Assembly: GCA_015295985.1 (NCBI GenBank)
Contig: DVDX01000004.1
Location: 62,001-126,000 of the forward strand
DNA length: 64,000 nt
Source: Synechococcus sp. M44_DOE_062
GTDB lineage: Bacteria; Cyanobacteriota; Cyanobacteriia; Thermostichales; Thermostichaceae
Direction: 5' to 3'
Shown: positions 38,587 through 47,188 of the stretch, in pieces
Position numbering within the stretch: position 1 is the stretch's first letter
Layout: the number at the start of each line of letters is the position of its first letter
The notes under the pieces: generated by a model
The model's database searches: none
What the model saw: only the letters and a program-made list of their open reading frames with translations
What the model was told of the DNA's origin: nothing
Position numbers and translations under genes: made by a program

Positions 38587-39291
38587 TTAGAAGGCATCGC
38601 CTTGGGCCGCCCACTCCAACACGGCCTGCAGCGCTTCCGCTTGCTCTTGCCAGATCTGATCGAGGGGGGTGCCCCGCAGGATTTCCAGCGTTAGGGTTGG
38701 GATCCGCCGTTCCTGCCCCGCCCAAGTGCCCAGAGAACCGGGGGTGGGATAGCCGATGTCGGCGGTAATGGGCAAGCTGTTGCGAGTGGCCATCACCTGG
38801 GCTGGCTTAAGGGCAGGGCCGTTGTAGTTCACGCAGGGGTGCGCCTGACAAGAGTGGGCAGAAAGGATAAATTGGGGCCGAATCTGGGCCAAACTCGTCA
38901 ACAACGCTTGGGTCTCGGGCTCAGAGCCTGGGGCTGCTCCGGGCGGATAGCGAGCTTCCAAAGAGGTCGGGATCCAGTCTTGGGTGGGCAGATTGCGGTT
39001 CAGATCCACACCGTTGGCGTTGAGCCGTTGCCCCAAGGCACAGCCATCTGGGTTCAGGCGTGGGATCGCCCACAGGGTTGCTTTCCCGGCTAGGGATCCC
39101 CATTTCCCCGAAGCCACATAGCGCTCGATGAGGGCATAGCCCTCCACCTCATCCCCATGTACCCCGCCTATCAGCAGCAAGGAGCGGATCCCCTGAGTAA
39201 GTCGCCAAAGGTGGATAGGACGCCCCTGCACCGAGTAGCCGATGACCTGCAGGGATCCCAAGGGTTGATCGGCAGGGAGTTGCTGAGACAT
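38587..39291 (-). CDS. M14-type zinc carboxypeptidase / murein-peptide amidase-like
   Basis: 234 residues from the ATG at 39291. Carboxypeptidase fold of the MpaA/DUF2817 kind: zinc ligands H and E in GGVHGDEVEG (about residues 42-45), substrate motif RLNPDG and NANGVDLNRN, third ligand histidine in SAHSC (about 143), and a candidate catalytic glutamate in LTLEI (about 200). MpaA-type enzymes cleave diaminopimelate from murein peptides in the cytoplasm; there is no signal peptide here. Followed on the same strand after ssb, with 27 bases between. Confidence 0.85.
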   Translation of the reverse strand: MSQQLPADQPLGSLQVIGYSVQGRPIHLWRLTQGIRSLLLIGGVHGDEVEGYALIERYVASGKWGSLAGKATLWAIPRLNPDGCALGQRLNANGVDLNRNLPTQDWIPTSLEARYPPGAAPGSEPETQALLTSLAQIRPQFILSAHSCQAHPCVNYNGPALKPAQVMATRNSLPITADIGYPTPGSLGTWAGQERRIPTLTLEILRGTPLDQIWQEQAEALQAVLEWAAQGDAF

Positions 39292-39318
39292 GGGGGATCC
39301 CGGCAAATCTCGCAACCG

Positions 39319-39717
39319 CTAGAACGGGATATCATCCGGCTCCGGTGGGGAAACCACATCCCCTTCAGGGGATGCCACAGTTGCCGGTTCACCCATCCCC
39401 GTCAGGGAGAGAACGCGAGCGGATCCCAGTTGATGGACACGGCGAGCAGTGATCTCGGCTAGCTTTTCCTTGCGCCCATCTCGCTCCACCACATTCATGT
39501 GCAGTTGGCCTTCCACTGTAATCTGGTCGCCCACATGGCAGGTGTCCACCACCCTTTTGGCCAGTTCTCCAAAAGAGGAAACACGCACCCGATAGGGGGG
39601 CTCATCTGGGCGCAGGCTGGGAAAGCCAATCACCAAGGATGTAACAGCCAAGTTATCAGGGGTGTAGCGCAGCTCCGGCTCAGAGAGAACCTCACCCATC
39701 AACACAATCGAGTTCAT
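39319..39717 (-). CDS. ssb: Single-stranded DNA-binding protein
   Basis: 132 residues. OB fold (about 1-105) with the opening MNSIVLMGEVLSEPELRYT and a short acidic tail ending PDDIPF, the tip that recruits partner repair proteins in bacterial SSBs. Shorter than the 160-180 residues of most SSBs, with almost no disordered linker. It follows rpsF on the same strand with 74 bases between, echoing the common rpsF-ssb order; rpsR is not here. Confidence 0.9.
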   Translation of the reverse strand: MNSIVLMGEVLSEPELRYTPDNLAVTSLVIGFPSLRPDEPPYRVRVSSFGELAKRVVDTCHVGDQITVEGQLHMNVVERDGRKEKLAEITARRVHQLGSARVLSLTGMGEPATVASPEGDVVSPPEPDDIPF

Positions 39718-39791
39718 AACAGAGCCATCCGGGGATCAAGGGGCAGCTCAGCACACTTCCATCATGCTCGCAGGCCGGGGTGCCGTCAAAC

Positions 39792-40082
39792 CTAGCCAAC
39801 GCGGAGAGTCATGTGGCGCAGCACACTCTCGTTGATGCGCAGGTTTTTCTCCCAGGCAGCCACAGCACTGGGTTCCGCTTCGTAGTTGAACTGGATGTAC
39901 AGACCCTCCTTAAACTTTTTCATCTCAAACCCGGCGAAGCGGCGCTTGCCCTTGTTGGTAATCTCCATGTGGGTCACTCCGTTCTCTCGCAGGATCGCCT
40001 CCTGACTGCTGAGCAGTTGTTCGAGGGGTTCATCTGACATATCAGGACGCACAATCAGCATCGTTTCGTAAGCGCGGGGCAT
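39792..40082 (-). CDS. rpsF: 30S ribosomal protein S6
   Basis: 96 residues, normal length. [18 protein letters not shown] opening and [18 protein letters not shown] identify S6, which binds S18 on the 16S central domain. A GGAG sequence lies 9 bases before the ATG. Divergent from acpP over 224 bases. Confidence 0.96.
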   Translation of the reverse strand: MPRAYETMLIVRPDMSDEPLEQLLSSQEAILRENGVTHMEITNKGKRRFAGFEMKKFKEGLYIQFNYEAEPSAVAAWEKNLRINESVLRHMTLRVG

Positions 40083-40306
40083 GGAAGGGAGTTCTCCTTA
40101 AGAATTCAGTTGTAGAGATGCAGTTGACCATGGTAACTTTTCTTTCCCGTGACCGAAAAGGCTGCGGCTCAATCTCTACACCCCCATCTTCTGGCCACAG
40201 CAGCCAATGCAGGAGAGGATCCATTGTCCGATACAATAGGGATTGCTTCATTGGCCGCCGGTTGGCCCGGCCAAGACACGCTGAATCGAGAGTTGGGATT
40301 CCAAGC

Positions 40307-40552
40307 ATGAGCGCAGACGAAGTTTACAGCCGTGTTCGCAAGATCGTGTCCGATCAACTGGGCGTGGAAGACGACAAAGTGACCCCGGAAGCCAATTTCC
40401 AGAACGACCTGGGGGCCGATAGCCTCGATACGGTAGAGCTGGTCATGGCTTTTGAAGAGGAATTCGACCTGGAGATCCCCGATGAAGATGCAGAAGGGAT
40501 CGCCACCGTGCAAGACGCTGTTAACTACATCCTCTCGAAGAAAGCTGCCTAG
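40307..40552 (+). CDS. acpP: Acyl carrier protein
   Basis: 81 residues from the ATG at 40307; the longer frame upstream is not ACP-like. The 4'-phosphopantetheine serine is in [16 protein letters not shown]. Carries growing acyl chains in type II fatty-acid synthesis. A TACAAT -10-like box lies at 40232-40237. fabF starts 45 bases downstream, so the two are likely one operon. Confidence 0.97.
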   Translation: MSADEVYSRVRKIVSDQLGVEDDKVTPEANFQNDLGADSLDTVELVMAFEEEFDLEIPDEDAEGIATVQDAVNYILSKKAA

Positions 40553-40597
40553 TCTGCCCCCAGTTCTGACCCCACACCCTCGGGCTAACACCGAACG

Positions 40598-41878
40598 ATG
40601 GCTACCCCAGATCCCGCCACTGCTCTCAGAGCAACCCGCCGCGTTGTAATTACGGGGCTGGGTGCGGTCACCCCTATCGGCAACTCTCCTGCCGAGTTTT
40701 GGCAGAGCTTGCTGGCAGGGCGCTCCGGCATTGGGCCGATTACCCACTTCGATGCCTCCCGCCACGATTGCCGTATTGCTGGAGAGGTGAAGGGATTTGA
40801 TCCCCTCGACTATTTGGATCGCAAGGATGTCAAGCGCACCGACCGCTTTGTGCATCTGGCGATGGCGGCCACCCGGCAAGCCTTAGAGGACGCCGACTTT
40901 CACATCACCGATCTCAACGCCGAGCAAGTGGGGGTGATCTTGGGGACCGGCATCGGCGGCATCCGCGTCTTGGAAGAGCAGCAGACCATCTATCTGCAGA
41001 AAGGGCCGGATCGCTGTAGCCCCTTCATGGTGCCCATGATGATTGCCAACATGGCTGCGGGTCACCTGGCCATTCATTTTGGCGCCAAAGGCCCCAATTC
41101 CTGCACAGTTACGGCCTGTGCCTCTGGCTCCAATGCCATTGGCGATGCCTTTCGGCTCATCCAGAGGGGAGAGGTGCAAGTGGCGATCACGGGTGGCACG
41201 GAAGCGGCAGTTACCCCTTTGTCCATGGCGGGGTTTAGTGCCATGAAGGCCCTTTCCACCCGCAACGACGCTCCGGAGCAAGCCTGTAGGCCCTTCGACC
41301 GGGATCGGGACGGCTTTGTCATGGGGGAAGGAGCCGGGATCCTGCTGCTGGAAGCCTTGGAGCATGCCCGCGCCCGTGGGGCAAAAATTTATGCCGAGAT
41401 GGTTGGCTATGGCCTCACCTGCGATGCCCACCACATGACCAACCCTGCCCCTGGTGGTGAGGGAGCAGCTCGGGCGATGCGGCTGGCCCTCAAAGATGCC
41501 GGGCTCCAACCTGGCGAGGTGCAACACATCAACGCCCATGCCACCAGCACCCCTGTAGGGGATATTGCCGAGGTACAGGCCATCAAGTCAGTCTTTGGCG
41601 AGCATGCTCCCCGTTTGGCCATCAGTGCCACCAAATCCATGACCGGCCACCTGTTGGGGGGAGCGGGTGGCATTGCCACGGTGGCCACCGCTTTAGCCAT
41701 CCACCACGGCTGGGTTCCTCCCACCCTCAACTTGGACAACCCTGATCCCGAGTGCGAGGGGCTGGATTTTGTGCCCCACAAGGGGCGGCAGATGTCCGTT
41801 GAGGCCGCTTTGGTCAATGCCTTTGGATTTGGTGGGCACAACGTCACGCTGGCTTTGCGCCGCTACTCTCCCGATTGA
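40598..41878 (+). CDS. fabF: 3-oxoacyl-[acyl-carrier-protein] synthase II
   Basis: 426 residues. Elongating condensing enzyme using malonyl-ACP. Cys-His-His triad: cysteine about residue 174 in VTACASGSNAIGDA, histidines in INAHATSTPVGD and KSMTGHLLGGAGG. ITGLGAVTPIGN opening is classical. Directly after acpP. Confidence 0.97.
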   Translation: MATPDPATALRATRRVVITGLGAVTPIGNSPAEFWQSLLAGRSGIGPITHFDASRHDCRIAGEVKGFDPLDYLDRKDVKRTDRFVHLAMAATRQALEDADFHITDLNAEQVGVILGTGIGGIRVLEEQQTIYLQKGPDRCSPFMVPMMIANMAAGHLAIHFGAKGPNSCTVTACASGSNAIGDAFRLIQRGEVQVAITGGTEAAVTPLSMAGFSAMKALSTRNDAPEQACRPFDRDRDGFVMGEGAGILLLEALEHARARGAKIYAEMVGYGLTCDAHHMTNPAPGGEGAARAMRLALKDAGLQPGEVQHINAHATSTPVGDIAEVQAIKSVFGEHAPRLAISATKSMTGHLLGGAGGIATVATALAIHHGWVPPTLNLDNPDPECEGLDFVPHKGRQMSVEAALVNAFGFGGHNVTLALRRYSPD

Positions 41879-41890
41879 AGGGCTCGGCCT

Positions 41891-42160
41891 ATGTCTTCTC
41901 CCGAAAGTTCGTCGCCCTCAGTTCGTCAACAAGCCTTGGCCGCTTTGACGGCGGAGCTGGCGCAGCAAGGCCACCCACCCGAATATGCCCAGCACATGGC
42001 GGCAGCGGTTATTTTTCAAGCGGACTTGGATCTGTGTGCAGCCCAATTGGCGCGGGTGCTCAGTTGGCTGAAGCAAAACCATCCTGAACTCTATCCAGAG
42101 GCGGTGCAATTGGTGGACGCCACCCGCGAAGAGTTCGAGCGTCGCGTTCAAAATGGATAG
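41891..42160 (+). CDS. Small conserved hypothetical protein (89 aa)
   Basis: Begins 12 bases after fabF, so probably in its operon. Entirely helical in appearance, with a conserved-looking HPPEYAQHMAAAVIF segment and a charged C-terminus (DATREEFERRVQNG). No signal peptide, membrane segment or known domain. Function unknown; position suggests no more than co-expression with fatty-acid genes. Confidence 0.7.
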   Translation: MSSPESSSPSVRQQALAALTAELAQQGHPPEYAQHMAAAVIFQADLDLCAAQLARVLSWLKQNHPELYPEAVQLVDATREEFERRVQNG

Positions 42161-42557
42161 ACAAGCCCCCTGCTGCGATCTGAGCAGGGATCCAGCAGTT
42201 GGGTTAGGTTATTAGCTAGACTGCCGGAAAGCCCCGCCCTCTTTATTGCTACGCAACGCGACGCGACTGCTTTAGCGGCGCAGTTCCCGTCAGGGTGCCG
42301 TAGGCATAGCGCTCTACATCAGCATGAGGGCCGGGATGAAAGGCGGAGACTCTTGCACTATGATAAGCACAGAGCGGTGGGACATCCCGTTCTTAAAGCT
42401 CAGGAAATGTCCTTTTCGCCTTGGCGGCGCGGAGCGCTAACAGAAGTCACTGTTCGCGTCAGCGGGACGGAGTCCTTGAAGCCCGCACTATAGAAGCCCG
42501 CACTATATGCATCAGCATGAGTGCGGGAGTATGTCACCAGAGGGTGATGTCGCCCAT
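42161..42557. repeat. Intergenic repeat cluster, second copy of the 107-bp repeat
   Basis: No gene in 397 bases. Contents: a CTACGCAACGCGACGCGACTGC block, GGTGCCGTAGGCATAGCGC, the inverted copy of the 107-bp repeat (42312-42418), GGCGGCGCGGAGCGC, a dispersed element at 42453-42475 (TTCGCGTCAGCG then GGACGGAGTCC), and GGGAGTATGTCA at 42525-42536. Same ingredients as 22917-23097. Confidence 0.7.
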
Positions 42558-43388
42558 ATGGGGCTGCAAGGGGTGATCTTAAGCTGGAGTGGAGTGGTGG
42601 CCGATGACGAGAGCCTGCACCTACAGGCCATCAACCAACTGCTGGTGGAAGAGAACCTGCGCCCCTGGAACCTGGGCTGGCCCAAGTCTGGATCCCCTGG
42701 GCAGCGGGAGCTTTACCGGCTGCAATACCTGGGCCGACCGGATCGAGAGCGCCTGCCGGCTCTGTGGGGGGATCAGGGGCGGGTGCTTAGTCCCAAACAA
42801 CGGGAAGAGCTGCTGAAACGCAAGGCCCTATACTACCAGCAAGCTTTACAGGGGCAAAGGGAATTGCCTCTCATTCCCGGTTTGGCGGAAACTTTGGAGA
42901 CGCTGGAGCGGCTGCAACTGAAGGTTGGCCTGCTGTGCGGCCAATCGGCAGCCGAGGTGACTGCTTTTCTGGAGCGTTTCCAGACATGTGGCCTGGCCCT
43001 GAGGCGGTTGACCGATGGGGTCTCCTACCGAGTGACGGGGGATGATGCAGATCCAATAGACCCCATGTTTTCCCCAGGACACTGGCACCGCTTGCTTTTG
43101 CAGCAGATGGAATTGCCTGCCCAGGCATGTTTGAGCATTGAGGCCACCTACCCCGGCATTCAGGCAGCCCGTTCGGCAGGGATCCCAGTGCTGGCTCTGG
43201 CCACCTTCTTCCCTCTGCACATGCTGCAGCGGCGGGCCAATTGGGCGGTGGACGGCCACCATCAGGTGGAATGGGAGCGCATCCAGAATTGGTTTGCCAG
43301 CGGGCAAGACCGTCCTTCGACCCCAGTTGAAGCAGAAGCAGAGGCCGGTTCCTGCAAGAGATGCCAGGGAGAGCAGCCCCAGCCCTAG
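42558..43388 (+). CDS. HAD-fold protein lacking catalytic aspartates (pseudoenzyme)
   Basis: 276 residues from the ATG at 42558; the longer frame to 42507 is encoded by repeat DNA and is unlikely. It aligns by eye to the beta-phosphoglucomutase/CbbY branch: LQGVILSWSGVVADDESLHLQA, cap domain, PGLAETLETLERLQLKVGLL, and IQAARSAGIPVLAL. Motif I should be DxDG but reads SWSG, so both the nucleophile and the acid-base aspartate are gone. The motif III and IV lysine and aspartate are also replaced (SPGHWHR, SIEATYPG). It is therefore probably a binding or regulatory protein. Overlaps queA by 4 bases at the 3' ends. Confidence 0.8.
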   Translation: MGLQGVILSWSGVVADDESLHLQAINQLLVEENLRPWNLGWPKSGSPGQRELYRLQYLGRPDRERLPALWGDQGRVLSPKQREELLKRKALYYQQALQGQRELPLIPGLAETLETLERLQLKVGLLCGQSAAEVTAFLERFQTCGLALRRLTDGVSYRVTGDDADPIDPMFSPGHWHRLLLQQMELPAQACLSIEATYPGIQAARSAGIPVLALATFFPLHMLQRRANWAVDGHHQVEWERIQNWFASGQDRPSTPVEAEAEAGSCKRCQGEQPQP

Positions 43389-44560
43389 GGTAGGATCAGC
43401 ATGCCATCCCCAAAGGAGTAGAAGCGATATCCCTGCTCGATGGCCTCTCGGTAGAGAGCCAGCAGCCTTTGCCGCCCAATCAGCGCAGCCACCAGCATCA
43501 TCAAGCTGGAGCGGGGCAGATGAAAATTGGTGACCAGTCCCTGAACCACCCGCCAGGAGTAGCCGGGGTAGATGAAGAGATCGCTTTTCCCCTGCCAAGG
43601 CTGCAAGGTGCCAGAGGCTGCCGCAGTTTCCAAAGAGCGCACCACGGTCGTTCCCACTGTGATTACCCGCCCCCCACGGACTTGGGCTTCTTGGATGGCT
43701 GCCACCGTTTCTGCCGATACCTTAAGCCACTCGCTGTGGAGACGATGTTCGGTCACCCGCTCCGCCGCCACAGGTCGGAAGGTACCCAGGCCGATGTTCA
43801 GGGTGATGTAGGCGATTTGGATCCCTTTTTGGGCCAGCCGTTCCAGCAGCTCCTGGGTAAAATGCAGCCCTGCCGTGGGAGCAGCCACCGATCCGGGGTG
43901 TTTGGCCCAGAGGGTTTGGTAGTCTTGAGGGCGAACCTGTCCTGAATCTGGGGATCCGGAAGCCTTGATGTAGGGGGGAAGCGGGATCCGGCCCACCTGC
44001 TCCAGGATTTCCTCAAAAGGCTGCGTCCCTTCCCACTCAAACTGCACAACTCGCCCGCCGGTTTCGGGATCCCAATCCAGGACAGTGGCCCTCAGCCCAG
44101 AGGGGGATCCCTCCTTGCTCCAAAAACCAATCCGATCCCCCACCTTCACCCGTTTGCCCGGCCTGACCAAAACCCGCCAGCTCCACGCCTGATCCGGCAA
44201 AGGTTGGGCAGCGGCAGGGATCCCTTCCAGGCAAGGCTCCAGCAGCAACACTTCGACCCGTGCCCCAGAGGGTTCCTTAGCCCCGAACAGGCGAGCCGGG
44301 ATCACCTTGGTATCGTTGAGAACCAACAGATCCCCCTCCCGTAGGTAGTCAGGCAGATGGTAGAAGCGGCGATGCTCATGCCTATCCGGGTACACCACCA
44401 GCATCCGCGCCTGATCCCTGGGCTCTACCGGCGTTTGTGCAATCCGATCCGGAGGGAGGGTGTAATCGTAGGAAGCTGTGAGCAGATCGGGATTGGGCTC
44501 CCCATTGCCCAAAGGCTCGGCCTCACTGGGGAAAGCAGCAGGCGAAGAAGAGTCAGGCAT
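43385..44560 (-). CDS. queA: S-adenosylmethionine:tRNA ribosyltransferase-isomerase
   Basis: 391 residues, long by about 30 at the N-terminus; the conserved part begins SYDYTLPPDRIAQTP. Transfers and isomerises the ribose of SAM onto 7-aminomethyl-7-deazaguanine at position 34 of tRNA to give epoxyqueuosine. Seen: LVLNDTKVIPARL, AAPTAGLHFT, YITLNIGLGTFRPV, HSEWLKV, NFHLPRSSLMMLVAALIG. Single gene, convergent with the HAD-fold gene. Confidence 0.95.
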   Translation of the reverse strand: MPDSSSPAAFPSEAEPLGNGEPNPDLLTASYDYTLPPDRIAQTPVEPRDQARMLVVYPDRHEHRRFYHLPDYLREGDLLVLNDTKVIPARLFGAKEPSGARVEVLLLEPCLEGIPAAAQPLPDQAWSWRVLVRPGKRVKVGDRIGFWSKEGSPSGLRATVLDWDPETGGRVVQFEWEGTQPFEEILEQVGRIPLPPYIKASGSPDSGQVRPQDYQTLWAKHPGSVAAPTAGLHFTQELLERLAQKGIQIAYITLNIGLGTFRPVAAERVTEHRLHSEWLKVSAETVAAIQEAQVRGGRVITVGTTVVRSLETAAASGTLQPWQGKSDLFIYPGYSWRVVQGLVTNFHLPRSSLMMLVAALIGRQRLLALYREAIEQGYRFYSFGDGMLILP

Positions 44561-44703
44561 AGAGATGAATCAAGATGGGATCCCCACGCAGATCCAGCAT
44601 AGCCAACCGGATCCCGCCAACCCTCTCCCTTTTGGAGGAAGAGAGACGGGTGACGTCTTCTCCCCAATGAATTGAGGAAGATGACTGGCACTCCCCCGTT
44701 TCG

Positions 44704-45285
44704 CTAAACCCTAGCCACCACCACCTGCTGCGGCTGATCCTGATACTTGCCGGCGCGGTCGGCGTAGGTTACTTGACAGGGATCCCCTTCCAGAAACAGA
44801 AGCTGTACCACCCCTTCGTTGGCGTATACCCGGCAGTCAGCGCTGGAGGCATTGGAAAACTCCAGGGTGAGATAGCCCCGCCATCCCGCTTCAGCCGGCG
44901 TCAGGTTGGCAATCAGACCCACCCTGGCATAAGAAGATTTGCCAATGCAGATCACGGTAATGTTATCCGGGACTTGCAGCCGTTCCAAGGACACCCCCAA
45001 CCCATAGGAGTGAGCCGGGATGATAAAGTAATCCCCCATTTCGTCGTGGTGCAGCTCCACTGCCTCCAGATTCTTGGGGTTAAACCGCTTGGGATCCACC
45101 ACCGTGCCGGGCACATGGCGAAAGATCTTGAACTCCACCGGCGACAGGCGGATGTCGTAGCCATAGGAGGACAGCCCGTAACTCAAAACGGGCCGAGACT
45201 CCACAGCGCGCACCAGCTCAGGACAGAAGGGCTCAATCATCCCTCGCCGCGCTTGCTCACAGATCCAGCGGTCGTTTTTCAACAT
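44704..45285 (-). CDS. dcd: dCTP deaminase
   Basis: 193 residues from the ATG at 45285 (MLKNDRWI), the usual family start. The longer frame to 45378 begins inside a dispersed element and adds 31 unlikely residues. Trimeric dUTPase-fold enzyme converting dCTP to dUTP. Seen: SYGLSSYGYDIRLS, VDPKRFNPK, PAHSYGLGVSLERLQ, GKSSYARVGL, and catalytic glutamate in PAEAGWRGYLTLEF. The C-terminal QPQQVVVARV is usual. No strong Shine-Dalgarno sequence. Confidence 0.94.
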   Translation of the reverse strand: MLKNDRWICEQARRGMIEPFCPELVRAVESRPVLSYGLSSYGYDIRLSPVEFKIFRHVPGTVVDPKRFNPKNLEAVELHHDEMGDYFIIPAHSYGLGVSLERLQVPDNITVICIGKSSYARVGLIANLTPAEAGWRGYLTLEFSNASSADCRVYANEGVVQLLFLEGDPCQVTYADRAGKYQDQPQQVVVARV

Positions 45286-45351
45286 GGCTGCAGCCGGCTT
45301 TTTGGGGAGTGAGGGCACGTCTCTAGCGGTGGACAAGCTCCAGTCTTGTTG

Positions 45352-45454
45352 GGACTCCGTCCCCCTGACGCGACCCATGTTGCCTAGGTCTTAAGGACTC
45401 CGTCCCGCTGGCGCGAACGGAGCGGAAACTGTTTGCGCTAGCGGTGCGGAGCAA
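45352..45454. repeat. Three dispersed elements in tandem upstream of dcd
   Basis: Copies at 45352-45373 (GGACTCCGTCCCC then CTGACGCGA), 45395-45416 (same orientation) and 45432-45454 (opposite orientation, TTTGCGCTAGCG then GTGCGGAGCAA). The last overlaps the 3' end of the BtuR-like gene. Confidence 0.75.
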
Positions 45455-46172
45455 CATGGGCTGCTGTAGGCATAGCACCTGTGCCGCTGACTTGAGGGGG
45501 ATCCAGATAACAGGCAACATTCGCATCGGCAGTGCGGAGCCCTGGGCCCGGGGTTCCACGTAGGCGCAACTGGGTGATTAGATCCGCCCGCTCCAGAAAC
45601 GAATCCGGCATCTCCGGCCCGGTGATCACCATGTCCATGGAGATGGGGCGTTGATCGATTAAGCTCAGCACTTCAGCTTCCGGGATCAGGCCCAACTTCA
45701 CGGCCAAGCTCAGCTCATCCAACACCACCAAGTCATAGCGGCCACTCCTGACAGCCTCCTGGGTGAATTGCCACAGCTCATCCAATGCCATCCGCTCCTC
45801 AGGCTCTAGGTGAGGTGTATCGATGCAGCGGTGCAGGCGACAACGAACCCACTCCAAGGATCTGCCCAGGGAGAGACGATTTTCTGGCCCCTGATTGATC
45901 CCACCCTTGAGAAACTGCACAATCAGCACCCGCGTTCCCTGGCCAGCCAAGCGCAGCGCCTGAGCCATGACAGGCGTAAACATGCCCCGGCTGGGGTGGG
46001 TATAAAGCTGCAGGGATCCCTGGGGAACCAACTGGGCGGAGAGGGCTCCATCCCGCTGAGGGAAACGGTCGCCGGCAGCAGAGCTGGCTTGAGCAGTAGG
46101 CTGTTTGACGCGGGCCACAGGAACGGCATCCTTGGGGGAGGGCATAGGATTTGGGGAGGCAGTGCAAACCAC
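45438..46172 (-). CDS. BtuR/CobO-fold protein without a canonical P-loop
   Basis: 244 residues. Resembles cob(I)alamin adenosyltransferases of the BtuR class in VLIVQFLKGGINQGPENRL, DLVVLDELSLAVKLGLI and VITGPEMPDSFLERADLITQL. The Walker A, normally GxGKGKT, is replaced by YTHPSRGMFTPVMAQALR, with no GKT. Either the nucleotide is bound differently or activity is lost; relatives of this kind occur in cyanobacteria as P-loop NTPase-family proteins. The last 25-30 residues (RTADANVACYL... onward) are encoded by dispersed elements, so the native C-terminus was probably changed. Confidence 0.75.
   Translation of the reverse strand: MVCTASPNPMPSPKDAVPVARVKQPTAQASSAAGDRFPQRDGALSAQLVPQGSLQLYTHPSRGMFTPVMAQALRLAGQGTRVLIVQFLKGGINQGPENRLSLGRSLEWVRCRLHRCIDTPHLEPEERMALDELWQFTQEAVRSGRYDLVVLDELSLAVKLGLIPEAEVLSLIDQRPISMDMVITGPEMPDSFLERADLITQLRLRGTPGPGLRTADANVACYLDPPQVSGTGAMPTAAHVAPHR
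45520..45542. repeat. Dispersed element in the 3' part of the BtuR-like gene
   Basis: TTCGCATCGGCA then GTGCGGAGCCC; read in frame as LRTADANV near the C-terminus. Confidence 0.65.
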
Positions 46173-47188
46173 GTTCTGATCTCACGAGCAGGGCAGGGGA
46201 TGAGGCCCTAGGTTACGGGGCCTACAAGTGGTGGAGAGTGTCAGCTATGGATCCCATGAAACACCACCTGTGCGTATCCGTCAACGAGTCGGTTCTGCTT
46301 CTAGCCGGCATACAAATCATCCCAAATAGAGTAATAGAAAATACAATCCTTGCCCATTCTAGCTTTTTGGCATAAGAGGCAATACCTGAGAAGAAAAGCT
46401 TTGACAGAGGATCTTAATAAAATTTCAGGCCCAGCACAAAAGCTTGTGTGCAGGGCTACCTTACTTGAGTATAGAGGTGCTCTACAAAAATTCGAGAAAA
46501 AGACAATTTCTTCCAAATAAGGTTGACTCTCACAAACAGGAATGCCAGCACCGGCAGCCTATCCACCAAGAGGAGCGAGACTTAGCCCACCCCAGAAGCC
46601 TTGCCCGGCAGAAGATCCACTCGGTCGGGAGTTGAATAGACCCACACATTGCCGAACATTCGCAGTGGAAAGAATTGCGACCACAACTCCAAGGACTTAA
46701 TTTCTAGCCTCGAAAGTGACGAAATGCAAATTCATCAATTATCTTCTTCAAAAAATGATTTATTGACAATACTTTTTGAGAACCGGCATCTGATTCAGCG
46801 AGAAACATAAGGGATTGTGTACCTTTTAGATTCTGAGGCCGTTTTCTTCGAGAGATTGACTCTTTAATTATTTTCTTACCGATCTCGGAGCCGATATTTC
46901 CATTTAATTTAACCTCTATTTCTACTCTGAGAAATAAGCATTGGGCATTCAGTTTAGATCCCATTTAAGATTGACCTGCACAAGCTCCGGAGCTTTGGGT
47001 GCCGAGATTGCCGGGATCTAGAGCCGAGTCTTTTCCTTCTTGAGAAGTCTTCTCCTAGCAAGGTAGATCCAATCCTGGAGAGTACCTGACCTCTCATCCC
47101 ATCAGCCAGGAAGTCCGGGGATCCCACCCTCGATCCCTGGATCAAAAAGACGCTTCCTGCCAGTACGAAAGGTTGCCTTTATTCTCTG
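46173..47188. other. Gene-poor, AT-rich kilobase
   Basis: Between the BtuR-like gene and the phosphodiester glycosidase gene. From about 46300 to 46970 the base composition is clearly more AT-rich than the surroundings and GGATCC words nearly vanish, as expected for recently acquired DNA. Apart from the weak 86-codon frame listed separately, no supported gene is seen; other short frames (46301-46516, 46444-46635, 46954-47145) have no ribosome-binding site or family match. Confidence 0.6.
46704..46964 (-). CDS. Possible small or truncated gene in AT-rich DNA (86 aa)
   Basis: The frame reads like protein (for example FLRVEIEVKLNGNIGSEIG and a helical KKIIDEFAF end) and its codon choice is AT-rich, unlike the neighbours. 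No family recognised. It may be the remains of an imported gene. Confidence 0.3.
   Translation of the reverse strand: MGSKLNAQCLFLRVEIEVKLNGNIGSEIGKKIIKESISRRKRPQNLKGTQSLMFLAESDAGSQKVLSINHFLKKIIDEFAFRHFRG

Noticed and set aside
42507-42557. N-terminal extension of the HAD-fold gene from ATG 42507
   Set aside because: The added residues are encoded by repeat DNA (the TGACATACTCCC block on the other strand) and are absent from the fold.
45286-45378. N-terminal extension of dcd from 45378
   Set aside because: It starts inside a dispersed element, and the conserved dCTP deaminase sequence starts at MLKNDRWI.
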